A DNA stretch of 33,398 bases from a virus, in the IMG/VR virus record IMGVR_UViG_3300036770_003572, positions 1-33,398 of that record, one strand, 5' to 3'. The position numbers and the translations under genes are program-made. Each line of letters opens with the position of its first letter. Positions within the stretch are counted from its first letter, which is position 1. This document shows, piece after piece, positions 7,319 through 17,300 of the stretch. The notes under the pieces were generated by a model. That model was not told where the DNA came from and ran no database searches. It saw nothing but the letters and a program-made list of their open reading frames with translations.

Positions 7319-7651
7319 GTGGCAAACAAATACCTTCGCCAATACTTAACTCCGAGTGCTGCTACCGAAAGCGCCATCTACACGGCACCGGCCGCCAACA
7401 ACGCGGTTCTTTCGTCGTTGCGAGTCACAAACGACAATGCCAACGCGGCCACGGTCAGTGCGGCTGTTTATCCAGCAGGTGGAGCAACGCCGTACAAACT
7501 CCTGAAGTCGTACGTATTGCCGACAAGCCAGACGCTTGACATCTTCTCTGGTGTGCCATGTGTGCTGATTGCAGGGGATGTTTTGAAGGTGACGGCTAGT
7601 GTCTCGGACGTCGACTTCTACCTCTCTTACCTAGAGATCGACCGCTCGTGA
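7319..7651 (+). CDS. Small beta-rich virion protein
   Basis: GTG 7319 begins a 110-residue protein two bases after the previous stop. The sequence MANKYLRQYLTPSAATES, then LSSLRVTNDNANAATVSAAVY and ending DVDFYLSYLEIDRS, alternates short beta strands in an Ig-like pattern with few charged helices. This kind of small protein recurs beside tail and neck genes of aquatic podovirus-like phages, where a decoration or fibre-accessory role is assumed. It is the last gene before the gap at 7652-7759 that carries the promoter for the large virion-protein block. Confidence 0.6.
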   Translation: MANKYLRQYLTPSAATESAIYTAPAANNAVLSSLRVTNDNANAATVSAAVYPAGGATPYKLLKSYVLPTSQTLDIFSGVPCVLIAGDVLKVTASVSDVDFYLSYLEIDRS

Positions 7652-7655
7652 CAAG

Positions 7656-7685
7656 TGGACAACGCTTGACAACTTGGCCCATAAT
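7656..7685 (+). promoter_or_regulatory. Sigma70-like promoter for the large virion-protein block
   Basis: TGGACA (7656-7661) and CATAAT (7680-7685) are separated by 18 bases in the 108-base gap between two structural genes. Each hexamer matches the host consensus at five of six positions. A perfect TTGACA at 7666-7671 lies inside the spacer but has no suitable -10 at 16-18 bases. The gap also holds a short hairpin at 7718-7733. Expression of 7760-18429 as one transcript from here is inferred. Confidence 0.5.
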
Positions 7686-7717
7686 CAGCGCCATATCCGC
7701 GTCCTTTCCCGGCGCGC

Positions 7718-7733
7718 GACCCCTTGTTGGGTC
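7718..7733 (+). other. Short hairpin in the leader of the large virion gene block
   Basis: GACCC and GGGTC pair across a 6-base loop. No T-run follows, so it is a poor intrinsic terminator; it could be a leader structure protecting the late mRNA or a weak terminator of the upstream transcript. Confidence 0.35.
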
Positions 7734-7759
7734 TTCGGCACAAACTGGAAAGGACACCT

Positions 7760-9769
7760 ATGGAAAATGAAGGCATCGTGGGTCTGCCTCCGGGGCAGGA
7801 CATGCAAAATCCGGCTCCTCCCCAGCAGCTCCCGTTCGTTTCTAGTGCGGACTCATACGATGCCGCGCTTTCGGCGTTGGGGCTGACCCAAAACGGGCCT
7901 GCACAAGTTGCCGAAGTCAAAAGGGCCGTTCAAGACGCGCTGGGGGATCTTGACCTCAGCGCCGCAGAAGTTGCTTCGTTGCTCGATGTTCTCGAGTACA
8001 TGTCTCAGAACCCCCAGGAGTATCCACAGCTCCGTCAGCGCTTGATTGAATCGGGCATGATGGAAGAGGATGACCTACCGGAGGCCTACGATCCGGCCTA
8101 TCTTGGCATGGCGATCATGGTGCTCAACGAGTACCGTGACATGCGTTCGGCTGGCGCTCAAGCGCCTATGCAAATGGCACCAGAGGTCGCGGACCTCGGA
8201 CCAATGCCCATGGCTGAAGGCGGGTTGGCCGATGTGGCCAAGTACCTGGCCTCCCAGGGCCGCAATGGCGACACAATGCTGGCGCACATTACGCCGGTCG
8301 AAGCTCGATTGCTTAAAGCCTTTGGCGGATCTGGCACGGTCAACCCCCGTACTGGCCTTCCTGAGTTTTTCCTCAAGAAACTCTTCAAGAGCATTAAAAA
8401 GGCAGTTAAGAGTCTTCTTAAGAATCCGATCGTACGTGTCGTGGCGACCGTTGCATTGGCCACGGTCCTCGGCCCAGCAGGCATTGGCGTAATGTCTTCG
8501 GCAGCGGCTGCCGCGACGGCCTCCGCTGCGACCACGCTCGGTGCGGGCGGTAACGTAAAGGATGCCCTGATCTCCGCCGCGACCTCGTACTTCGGTGCGG
8601 GCGGTAAAATCGGCAACTTTAATCCTGTTGAGACCGTGGCAAAGTTTGCGAGCAAGATCCCCGGTGTCACCGAGGGCGGTAAGCTCGCGCAAGGCATTGG
8701 TGCGGGTGTGACGAGCGCGGCTCTTGGTAAGGCGGCTGGCATGAGCACCCAGGACGCTCTTCGCATGGGCTTGCAGCAGGGTGCCATGACCGGGCTTACA
8801 TTTAAGCCAGAGCAGACTCCCGTTGAAAGCGCCACTGGCCAAGCTCCGACACAGGCCGCCCCTTCCGAACAAGCTCCCATCCAGCGTGGCATCGGAGAGC
8901 TTCCGCCGAGCGACTACACGACTGCTCCGGCGGCCCAGCAAGTCGCCGCTGGCGCTCCGGGAGCCGTGGGCACCGCTGCTTCTGGCCAAGTGGCCGGTAA
9001 GAGCTTCTTTGATCGACTGAATCCATTCAGTAAGTTGCCTGATGACTACCCTGTCGACGCGGCAACGGGGCTACCGATTACCCCTGCGCAGACGATTGGC
9101 GGCCGTTTGAACGAATTCGCCAACATGCCGTCTTTCCAGACGTTCAAAGACGCATTCCTGGTCAACCCGAACGCCACTACTACGCTGGGTCGTTACGCTC
9201 CGGCGGCACTTACTGCTGTGGGCGTTGGCGCATTGACGGGCGGCTTTAAGACTGAGCCCGTCAACGAAAACCCATTGTTTGATCGCGCCTACGGCGGTTC
9301 GCAGTTTATTCGCGACAACCCGCAGCTCTTTGGTGGTACGTTGGGCCGTGTTGAAGGCATGCCACGAGCGTATGATCCGTTCGTGCCGACGGCTTCGCCA
9401 AGCATGCCTCCCGGAACACGCATTCCGGTGTACACCCCGCGCGGCATTACGATGATGCCGACGGGCGTGCCGCAGCCATACAACGTCGAAGACCTTTACG
9501 GTATTCCTGATTTGTCTGCCCCAGTGCAGCAACCGGTATACATGAACAAGGGCGGCGACCCAAAGCCAACGCATTTCCCCCGTAAAACAGGCCCGATTAA
9601 CGGTCCTGGCACGGGCACTTCTGACTCTATTCCGGCGATGCTGTCGGATGGTGAGTTTGTATTTACGGCCAAGGCCGTTCGCAACGCCGGAGGCGGTAGC
9701 CGCCGCAAGGGCGCAAAACGCATGTACGCCTTGATGAAAAAGCTCGAAGGCGGACCGGTGAAGGGGTAA
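7760..9769 (+). CDS. Large internal-virion/ejection-type protein A
   Basis: ATG 7760 follows AAAGGA and yields 669 residues; an in-frame start at 7724 would read through the leader hairpin and is less likely. An acidic, Pro/Gln-rich N-terminus is followed by NGDTMLAHITPVEARLLKAF (about 170), a basic amphipathic helix and a long hydrophobic Ala/Gly/Val-rich stretch (about 221-265) that could enter a membrane. The C-terminus contains GTSDSIPAMLSDGEFVFTAK (about 619-638) and RRKGAKRMYALMKKLEGG, motifs common to internal-virion or tape-measure-like proteins of aquatic phages. It is first of four large genes. An ejection or internal core role is inferred from size, order and the hydrophobic segment. 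Confidence 0.65.
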   Translation: MENEGIVGLPPGQDMQNPAPPQQLPFVSSADSYDAALSALGLTQNGPAQVAEVKRAVQDALGDLDLSAAEVASLLDVLEYMSQNPQEYPQLRQRLIESGMMEEDDLPEAYDPAYLGMAIMVLNEYRDMRSAGAQAPMQMAPEVADLGPMPMAEGGLADVAKYLASQGRNGDTMLAHITPVEARLLKAFGGSGTVNPRTGLPEFFLKKLFKSIKKAVKSLLKNPIVRVVATVALATVLGPAGIGVMSSAAAAATASAATTLGAGGNVKDALISAATSYFGAGGKIGNFNPVETVAKFASKIPGVTEGGKLAQGIGAGVTSAALGKAAGMSTQDALRMGLQQGAMTGLTFKPEQTPVESATGQAPTQAAPSEQAPIQRGIGELPPSDYTTAPAAQQVAAGAPGAVGTAASGQVAGKSFFDRLNPFSKLPDDYPVDAATGLPITPAQTIGGRLNEFANMPSFQTFKDAFLVNPNATTTLGRYAPAALTAVGVGALTGGFKTEPVNENPLFDRAYGGSQFIRDNPQLFGGTLGRVEGMPRAYDPFVPTASPSMPPGTRIPVYTPRGITMMPTGVPQPYNVEDLYGIPDLSAPVQQPVYMNKGGDPKPTHFPRKTGPINGPGTGTSDSIPAMLSDGEFVFTAKAVRNAGGGSRRKGAKRMYALMKKLEGGPVKG

Positions 9770-9775
9770 GAATCC

Positions 9776-12307
9776 ATGGCAGAAACTTCAGTTACCCAAC
9801 AAATTGTCTCCGAATCACCGGAGATTGAAGCCTATAAGCTTGATCTTTTGAGACAAGCACGCGACTTGGCGTTTAACGTCAAGCGCGATCCTGTCACCGG
9901 TGAAGTCATTGGTACGACAACCCCGCTTTCGCAGCAGCTTCCGGGCTACCAAGTAGCCGGCTTTTCGCCTGCGCAGTTGGCGGCGATGGGCGCGGCCGAG
10001 GGACTCGGCGTCGGCTCATACATGCCGTATATACAGGCGGCGAATCAGGGCGTCGGCGCTGGCGTGCAAACGACCGCTGAAGCGGCCGATGTGCTCCGTG
10101 GAGCGGATACCCGAGCTCAATTTACTGATGCACAGCGTGCAATGCAGAACGCCGCGCTGGCCGGAACCGGAATTACCTCTGGTGTAGGCCAACTTGGTGT
10201 TGGTTTAGGCTACTTAGACGAGGCTGCCAAGCGTGCGGCGGCCTCCGACGTCACTGCTCGTCTGGGCGGGGCATATCAAGACGTTGAAACGGGCCTTGGA
10301 GCACTGGCCACGGCCCAAAACATGGCTGCGCTCTCGTCGCAAGCCGATTTGGAGCCTGCTACTGCCGCTATTGGACAGGGTATTGCGGGACTTACAGGCG
10401 CACAGCGCTTGGCATTGGGCGCTGCGGGTGCGGATTTTGCCGCTTCGCAGGCAATGTTGGGCCGCGCAGCGCAACTTGGGCCGGCTCCGACCGTTACGGC
10501 CGCGCAAATGGCAGGTCCTGGGGCCGTCAATGCCCAACAAGTATCCGCGAGAGACATTCAGGCCGCGCAGACCAACTATCGTCCCGATTTGGAGTTTTTC
10601 CAACGCGGTCCGGTGCGGGATGTTGCTGGACGAGAGATCACAGCCCCTCAAATGGCGGCTGCACAGACCGGTTTTGCGCCGAGTTTGTCCGCTTATCAGT
10701 TAGCTAACGCGCCACAGGTCAGAACGGGCTCTGTTACTGGCGGAGACGTCTTAAATCGTTACATGTCACCCTATGTTCAGGGTGTTTTGGACATTCAGCT
10801 TCGCGAAGCAGAGCGTGCGGATCAAATTGCTCGGCAGGGACGTGCGGCACAGGCCGTTCGTACCGGCGCCTTTGGTGGCGAGCGCGAAGGTGTCGTAGAA
10901 GCCGAGGCGGCTCGTAATCTGGCTCAACTTCAGTCAGATATCCGCGCGCGTGGGCTGCAAGAGGCCTATCAACAGGCGCAACAGCAGTTCAACGTCGAAC
11001 AGCAGGCGAGTCTTGCTGCACAACAAGCAAACCAGCAGGCCGGACTTACCGTCGGCCAGCAAAACCTCGCATCGGCGCTCGGTGTGCAGCAGTTGGGCGC
11101 GCAAACGGGCCTTCAGGTCGCTTTGGCCAACTTGTCTTCGCAGCAACAGGCCAATGTTCAAAACCAAGCGGCCGTGTTGCAAGCGCAGGGCATGTCTGCG
11201 GAACAGGCGTTGCAGGCAGCCCTTGCTAACCAGCAAGCCGAATTAAACGTAGGCCAGCAGAATCTTGCTGCCAAGCTAGGTGTGCAGGAGCTCGGCACGC
11301 AGGTCGGATTGCAAACGGCGCTTGCCAACCTCAATGCCGATCAACAGGCGCGCGTGCAGAGTGCCGCTAACCAGTTGCAAGCGCAGGGCATGAACCAATC
11401 AGCCGCGCTCCAGGCGGCGTTGGCGAACCAGCAAGCCGAAATGGCCACGGCACAGCAAAACGCCCAGCTTGCACAACAAGCGGCGTTGGCGAACCAGCAG
11501 GCACAATCACAGTACGGCATTACTGGTGCTCAACTGGGCATGCAGGCCGGCACTACGATCGGTCAGCAGGCCGTACAACAGGCACAGCTTGGGCAGGCCG
11601 CAGCAGGCCTTTACGGCAATCTTGCGCAGAACCAGGTCGCTGCAGGCCAAGGCCTTGGTCAGTTAGGTGTGCAACAAGCACAGCTTGGCCAATCGGCCGC
11701 GAACATCTATCAGCAAGCCGCTCAAAACTACGGCAACCTTGCTGCACAGACAGGCGCGCTTGCTGGCCAAGAAGCCAACATCCAGCAAAACATCTCCAAC
11801 CTACTGGCGTCGCAAGCGGCGCAGCGTGGGCAGGTGGCACAGACGGCCGCAGGCATCTACGGACAGCAGGCGAACACGTTCCAAAACCTAGGACAGGGCA
11901 TCGGCGCTCTCGCCGGCCAGCAGTTCGGTATTGGTCAAAGCATGGCTCAAGGCCTTGGCGCATTGGGCGGTCAGCTTGGCCAACTTGGCGTGCAACAGGC
12001 GGCTTTGGGCCAGACGGCGCAGGCCATGAACCAAAGCGACATCAACATGCTCTACAACGTCGGTCAGGCGCAGCAGGCACTGGCACAACAGGGCATCGAT
12101 GCGCAGCGTGCAACGCAGCTTCAGCAGATCTATGCTCCGTACCAGCAAATCGGGTTCTTGTCGGACATTTATCGCGGCGCACCGTCGACGCAGATGTCGA
12201 CGCAGGTCTCGAGCGTTCCATCAGCAAGCCCGTTCCAACAGGCCGTGGGCATTGGACTTGGCGCAGTAGGTACTCTAGCGGGTGCCCAGAAGGCCGGAAT
12301 CATCTAA
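9776..12307 (+). CDS. Large Ala/Gln-rich internal-virion protein B with 22-residue repeats
   Basis: The 843-residue protein opens MAETSVTQQIVSESPEIEAY and is almost entirely predicted helix. A conserved block near 322-400 includes YMSPYVQGVLDIQLREAERA and RTGAFGGEREGVVEAEAARN. From residue 418 an Ala/Gln-rich region repeats with a 22-residue period for at least eight units, followed by further degenerate AQLGQxAAxxY repeats. The C-terminus (YAPYQQIGFLSDIYRGAPST, then a hydrophobic GIGLGAVGTLAGAQ) is typical of this protein in aquatic phages. A long, low-complexity helical protein fits an internal core or ejection role; there is no enzymatic motif. SD AAGGGG lies in the end of the preceding gene. 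Confidence 0.65.
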   Translation: MAETSVTQQIVSESPEIEAYKLDLLRQARDLAFNVKRDPVTGEVIGTTTPLSQQLPGYQVAGFSPAQLAAMGAAEGLGVGSYMPYIQAANQGVGAGVQTTAEAADVLRGADTRAQFTDAQRAMQNAALAGTGITSGVGQLGVGLGYLDEAAKRAAASDVTARLGGAYQDVETGLGALATAQNMAALSSQADLEPATAAIGQGIAGLTGAQRLALGAAGADFAASQAMLGRAAQLGPAPTVTAAQMAGPGAVNAQQVSARDIQAAQTNYRPDLEFFQRGPVRDVAGREITAPQMAAAQTGFAPSLSAYQLANAPQVRTGSVTGGDVLNRYMSPYVQGVLDIQLREAERADQIARQGRAAQAVRTGAFGGEREGVVEAEAARNLAQLQSDIRARGLQEAYQQAQQQFNVEQQASLAAQQANQQAGLTVGQQNLASALGVQQLGAQTGLQVALANLSSQQQANVQNQAAVLQAQGMSAEQALQAALANQQAELNVGQQNLAAKLGVQELGTQVGLQTALANLNADQQARVQSAANQLQAQGMNQSAALQAALANQQAEMATAQQNAQLAQQAALANQQAQSQYGITGAQLGMQAGTTIGQQAVQQAQLGQAAAGLYGNLAQNQVAAGQGLGQLGVQQAQLGQSAANIYQQAAQNYGNLAAQTGALAGQEANIQQNISNLLASQAAQRGQVAQTAAGIYGQQANTFQNLGQGIGALAGQQFGIGQSMAQGLGALGGQLGQLGVQQAALGQTAQAMNQSDINMLYNVGQAQQALAQQGIDAQRATQLQQIYAPYQQIGFLSDIYRGAPSTQMSTQVSSVPSASPFQQAVGIGLGAVGTLAGAQKAGII
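11027..11554 (+). repeat. Tandem 66-bp (22-codon) repeats inside virion protein B
   Basis: Codons GCN-AAC-CAG-CA(A/G) for ANQQ begin at 11027, 11225, 11423 and 11489, that is, 198, 198 and 66 bases apart. Reading every 22 codons gives eight units; within the 198-base superunit three different 22-mers alternate (ANQQA..., LGAQT..., QNQAA...). Twenty-two residues equal two 11-residue turns, a period known from right-handed or extended helical bundles. The second copy differs from the first at many silent sites, so the array is old rather than recently expanded. Confidence 0.8.
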
Positions 12308-12316
12308 GGGGTCGAT

Positions 12317-14383
12317 ATGGCAAAGGCAAGAGAAATGTTGGACGACGTAGAGAACGTCGGCATCATGCAGGGCTTCCTCGATGAGATGGAAGACGAGATG
12401 GGCGAGGAGGAGGATGCGGACGAGGAAAACTCGGCTGCCGAGGTCCTCGATCGCCGTCCCGATTCGCCTGAGATCCTCATGAACAATCTCCGTGGCGATA
12501 TGCGCTCTATCGACGCGCGTCGCGAAGAATTGGCTGATCTCGTGGGGTACCCGGCCGCTGCCGAGACCCCCGAGTCTGTGCTTGCGATGCTCCAGCCAGT
12601 GCTGGCGCAAGGCGCTGGGCTTGGCGCGTTGCCGCAATCACAGCCCATGGTCCAAGGGCCACAGCCTCCAATGCCGCCGCCTCCGGGAGCTGCTATGGGA
12701 GCTCCGCCTCCGGGCGCTCCGCCAATTCCTCCTGGCGCAGCCGCGCCGCCACCCGGCGATATGGCCGCGCTTCTTGCCGCCGCCGGTCCTGCTCCCGGAG
12801 GCGGTATGGCTCCTGGTCCCATGATGGGACCGGACGGTCAGCCGATCCCGCCGGAAGGCATGCCGCCCATCCAGATGAAGGATGGTGGGTACGTTCAGCG
12901 TTTTTACCAGGGGTCCGGTGAGGAAGGCGTGACCTCGGATGACGAAGAACCTTCCTTAGACGAGGACACTTCCTCCCTTGGCATGCGCCTGCCGCCAGAG
13001 CTTCTTCAATATGCCCAAACGGGCTATTCGAAGATGCTAACGCAGCCGACAGCGGCGATGCCGGATCTGAAGGCGACGACAATGGAGCGCGAGCAGATGT
13101 ATCGCGACCTGCTTGGCGAGGACAAAGAATCCCGTCAGGCGCAGTTGCTGTTGATGCTCGGCCAGAAGGGCTTGCAGCTTGCCGGTAACGTCGACGCGCA
13201 GGGCCGCCCTTTGCGCGGTTCAACACTGAGCCGTCTTGCGACCGTTGCCTCGGAGATTCCGGGTGCAGTGGGTCAATTTATTGCTGAAGAGGACAAGAAC
13301 AAGCGCGCGATCCGCATGGCGGCTATCCAAGCTGCCGAGAAGGAGCGTGAGCAGGTTCGCGAGGGCAACATCAAGCTCGTCGAGTCGCAACGCAAGGCGT
13401 TTGGCGACATCCTCAAAAATGCCGGCAAGAGCCCGAGCAGCATGTTCGGTAAGGGTTCGTGGGACTGGAGCGTGATCAATGCTCCTGGACTCTTGCAGGC
13501 CTATGCCGACGGTGAAACGACTCCGGAAGAGGACAACCTCATTGCGAGCGCGGCTTCTCGTCTGCTTCGCCCGACGACGGAGATGTACAAAAACGAGCAG
13601 GGCCAGAACGTAATTCGCACTATTCCAGGCTACAACCTCCCGTTCCTGACGGATGCGTTGGCCGCGCGTCGTGCGCTTGATGCGTCTGGGCGTCGTCCGG
13701 GTCCGCAGACTCCAGGCACGGTGCCTGCGGGACCGGGCACCGTTCGACCGGATGCGGTCGTGGGCCCTGAAGTCGCTCCGCCGGCTGAAGCTGCACCGAC
13801 CACGGACCAAGGGCCAGTAAGTGCTGGCGAACGTGCGTTTGGTGAGCCGACGATTTGGCAAGCGGCGCAAGAAGGCATCGGCTTTGTGCCGAAGCTCACT
13901 TCGGAGCTTGCTCGCCGCATACCCGCGAACATTGCAGGCGAGCTCGGTCGTACGCAACAGCAGGCTGCATCGACGATCTCAAAGCTCGCGCCTCGTGTAG
14001 CGATTGCACTTCGCGAGACCACCAGATTGGCGGAAGCCGAGCGTAAGGACATTAACCTATACCTAAACCTCGAACCGCAATTCTTGGAAAACCGTGTCGG
14101 TTACCTCAACAACCTAATCAGCCTCGGCCAGGTGCTGTATCGCATCCGAAACGATGCGCTTACTAAAGCGGCCGATCGCACGTTGGATGTTAAGGACTCG
14201 AACGACCAACGCCTTAAGGCGCGCGAGGTTCAAGCAATTATCGACATCGTGGGCATTCCGCCCGTGGTTTCGACGCAAGAGGAATACCTTAGACTTCCCA
14301 TCGGAGCGCAATTCTTGGTATTTAATCGCAAGCAGAATGCCTGGGTGCCTGATACCCGCAAGGCTCTCCCGAACGAGCAGTAA
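12317..14383 (+). CDS. Large internal-virion-type protein C with proline-rich linker
   Basis: This 688-residue protein has an acidic N-terminal helix (MLDDVENVGIMQGFLDEMED), the block RRPDSPEILMNNLRGDMRSI at about 46-65, and a Pro/Gly/Ala linker (about 110-185). A central helical region follows, rich in Glu, Gln and Lys at about 250-360, and then another Pro-rich linker. That linker contains PTTDQGP, encoded by a copy of the dispersed repeat. Helix-rich domains joined by disordered linkers fit a virion-internal, ejected or scaffold-like protein. It sits 9 bases after protein B and 11 before protein D. I see no catalytic motif and no membrane segment, and I do not recognise a characterised homologue. 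Confidence 0.6.
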   Translation: MAKAREMLDDVENVGIMQGFLDEMEDEMGEEEDADEENSAAEVLDRRPDSPEILMNNLRGDMRSIDARREELADLVGYPAAAETPESVLAMLQPVLAQGAGLGALPQSQPMVQGPQPPMPPPPGAAMGAPPPGAPPIPPGAAAPPPGDMAALLAAAGPAPGGGMAPGPMMGPDGQPIPPEGMPPIQMKDGGYVQRFYQGSGEEGVTSDDEEPSLDEDTSSLGMRLPPELLQYAQTGYSKMLTQPTAAMPDLKATTMEREQMYRDLLGEDKESRQAQLLLMLGQKGLQLAGNVDAQGRPLRGSTLSRLATVASEIPGAVGQFIAEEDKNKRAIRMAAIQAAEKEREQVREGNIKLVESQRKAFGDILKNAGKSPSSMFGKGSWDWSVINAPGLLQAYADGETTPEEDNLIASAASRLLRPTTEMYKNEQGQNVIRTIPGYNLPFLTDALAARRALDASGRRPGPQTPGTVPAGPGTVRPDAVVGPEVAPPAEAAPTTDQGPVSAGERAFGEPTIWQAAQEGIGFVPKLTSELARRIPANIAGELGRTQQQAASTISKLAPRVAIALRETTRLAEAERKDINLYLNLEPQFLENRVGYLNNLISLGQVLYRIRNDALTKAADRTLDVKDSNDQRLKAREVQAIIDIVGIPPVVSTQEEYLRLPIGAQFLVFNRKQNAWVPDTRKALPNEQ

Positions 14384-14394
14384 AGGATAACAGC

Positions 14395-17300
14395 ATGGCC
14401 GTACCTCCAGAGCAGCTTCCAAGGACGACGGACCAAGGGCCTGGGACAGAGCCTGCGCCGCCCTCGTTTACCTACGAGGATTTGCAGGCGTTGATTGCGA
14501 GGGACACTCCACCGGACGTCACGGTGACTCGGATTGGTGATCGGCCTATCTCTCAGCAAGATACGTCTGTTCCGACGGAGCCGGTTTCCGCTAACCTTCT
14601 TTCACAAGAAGATCTTGCGGCCTTCGGTCATACGCCCGACAAGGCGCCTTCTTTATCAGAAATCGGCGTAGAAAGTAGCCGTGGCGTAAGTTCATCGTTG
14701 TTGAGCGACGCTCCTGCGATATACGGTGCGATACAGGGTGCCACTTACGGCGCGCGACTCTCCCCCTTTATGCCTCCGGGCTATAACTTAGCGCCTCCTG
14801 CGCTAGGTGGCGTCCTGGGCTTTGGTTTCGGTCTTTTGAGCGGCAAACAGCTCTCCGATGCCATCATCGGTGGCGCAACAAGCCAAGATCTCGCGCCGGC
14901 GTTTGAGTTTGGTAGGACTTTGGGCAGTACAATCGCGTTCGCTCCGGCGGCGTTCTACTTGCCCGTGGCCACCGGAGACAAGATTGGCAAGTACGTCACG
15001 GCCATTGGGGAGTTCGCGCGCAAGTCGCCGAAGTCCTATCTGGCAGGCGAGACCATGTATGGCATCGGCTCTGGCACAGGCGCGTATCTTGCCGAAGAGT
15101 ACGATCCGGGGGATCCGCTAACGCGACTGGTCGCTGAAACAGTGGGCGGGACCAAGGTACTAAACCCTCTTTTTATTATTCCGACGTTGACCTCAAACGC
15201 AGGCCCACGACTCAGTTCGCTCTGGTCATTGCGTAGTGCGGAGACACGTGCAGCCGCAAAACAGCGCGGCAGCGAGCGTTCACGCGATGAAGCAACGCGG
15301 CGGATTATCAAAATCCTTGAGGAGAATGGGGAGGATATTCCGGCGTTGATCAAGCGACTCGAGGCGGAGATGCCTCCTGGGGTCGCGGTCACGTATCCGC
15401 GCCCTGATCAAACAGGTGTGGCGGCTACAGGGCCTACTGCGGCGCAAAAAACGGGGTCTTTGACTTTAGCGCAGCTTGAATCGGCGCTCAGTGCGCTGGA
15501 TCCTAATTTTTCTACGTCAGTCCAAGCGCAAGGCAAGGATGCGTTGAAAGCGTTTACCAAAACGCTCGCCGCGCTTCAGGATACTGGATCCCCCGAGGCC
15601 CTTCGTGTCGCGGCGGAGATGCGGGAGAAGTTCTTCTCAACGGCGATTGATGCGCGACTCGAGCGGGCTAATGTGCGCGCTGCGGAGCGCATCTCAAAGA
15701 TCACCAGAGACACGCCGCAAAATCGCATCGAGATCGGCCGTATTTACTACGACGAAATAGAAAAAGCGCTGGAAAACGCTCGTACAGCCGAGCGTTATTA
15801 CTGGGATGCCGCCGATCGCGAAGCGATGAAGCCGGCAGGGCAGGTGCGCCTCCAGGTGCAGCCGTCTGATACGTTGGTCAACAAGACGTATCTTGATTGG
15901 GCGAATCGATTACTGCCTGATTTGAAGCGCATGCGCGCTAACGACGTTGACCTTAGAAACCCAGATAAGGTCTCACGTTTGTTGAAAATGAAGGCGGTTC
16001 CGTTGTCTGTGTTCATCAAGAACACAGGCGGTATTGCCAATGACAGTGAGCTTCTTGCTCGCGACATCACCAACAAGTCGCTTCCGGGCCTTGTTCGTCA
16101 GAACATCCCGCGCAACGTCTTGGGTGAGCGTGGCACTGCCAGTATCGATGCGGTGAAGCAGCGCGTCTTTGACGCCGGCTACTTCCCGATGAAGGAAGAC
16201 TACAACGCCATCAGCGACACGGAGTTGTACGACGCTATCGCACGCGATCTGCAAGGCGATGAGCGCGTATGGACGATGAAAGTCCGTGCGGCGTTAGATC
16301 CTTATATTAACGAGCGCGAAGTACTCGATTCGTGGTCTGCAGAGGGCTTCGATGCCACGATGACGGCGGATCAGATTGCTAACCGTGCGCGAGTGCTCGA
16401 CGAACTGCGCCGTAAGGAAGGCAGAGACGGCTTTTACGTTTCGCAGAACCAACTGCCTGGTCCGACCGAGAAGCTCGTGCCACGGCCCAAGCAGCTCACT
16501 GCCGAAAACACTGTCCGTGCGTATCTCGAGCGCGTCGCTCAGATCGGTCCTGCGCTCGTTGACTCAATGGTGCCGCCTGATGTGCGACGGATCATGGAGA
16601 GCTTTGGCGTCAACAACAGCGCCATTGAACTCTATCGACGTGGCCGCGCTACGGATCAATTCGCCAAGACCGGTACTGTTCACTATCGATATCTGCCGGA
16701 CAAAAAGGCGCTTGAGAAGACCAAGCCTGGCGACCTGATCAACTACCGCTCAAACCTTTTGACGCTTGCGCGTCAGGCCCGAGCGCGTGGCGAAGTCTCC
16801 GATGCGAGCTTCTATACGTATCTTGCCGATGCAATGTTGCAGGACTTGTCGAAACTCGACAATCCGGCGTATGACAAGGCGCGCGAATTCTCTAGTGCAC
16901 TGAACGACACGTTCACTCGTACGTTTGCGAACGAAATGCTCGGCACGGCACGTACGGGAGCGCCTCGCTACCCCGTAGAGACATTGGTTGATAGTGCTTT
17001 CGGCGTAGGCACAGATCTCGTTGCCCTTCGCATGAAGGAGATCGAGAACGCCGTCGGCTTCATGCGCGATCGCCTGACGAAGGCTGCTTCTGAGGCGGGT
17101 CCGGTTGCTCCAGGCCTGATGCCAGAGTCACTCCGTAAAGAAGCGGACATGCTTCGCGAGTTTGCGAAGGTTTCGACCGCTGGCGTGGCGTCGATCCAGG
17201 ACGCTCAGAACCGCGTGTTGCGGCTGATGGCCTCCAAAGCACTCTTTACTGACCCGAAAACCAACTCGCTTCGCGTCAACACTCGTCAGCTCAACAAGTT

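Noticed and set aside
7666-7671. Perfect TTGACA as promoter -35
   Set aside because: The -10 position at 16-18 bases reads CGCCAT-like sequence, a poor match; the TGGACA-18-CATAAT pair overlapping it is better.
8075-8989. Long minus-strand open frame (304 codons) inside virion protein A
   Set aside because: It is antisense to a gene with clear family motifs, Arg/Gly-rich with no recognisable domain, and has no ribosome site; high G+C shadow frame.
12304-12822. Minus-strand Gly/Ala/Pro-rich open frame resembling a fibre protein
   Set aside because: It is the mirror image of the Pro-rich linker of virion protein C; low complexity arises from the repetitive codons on the plus strand.
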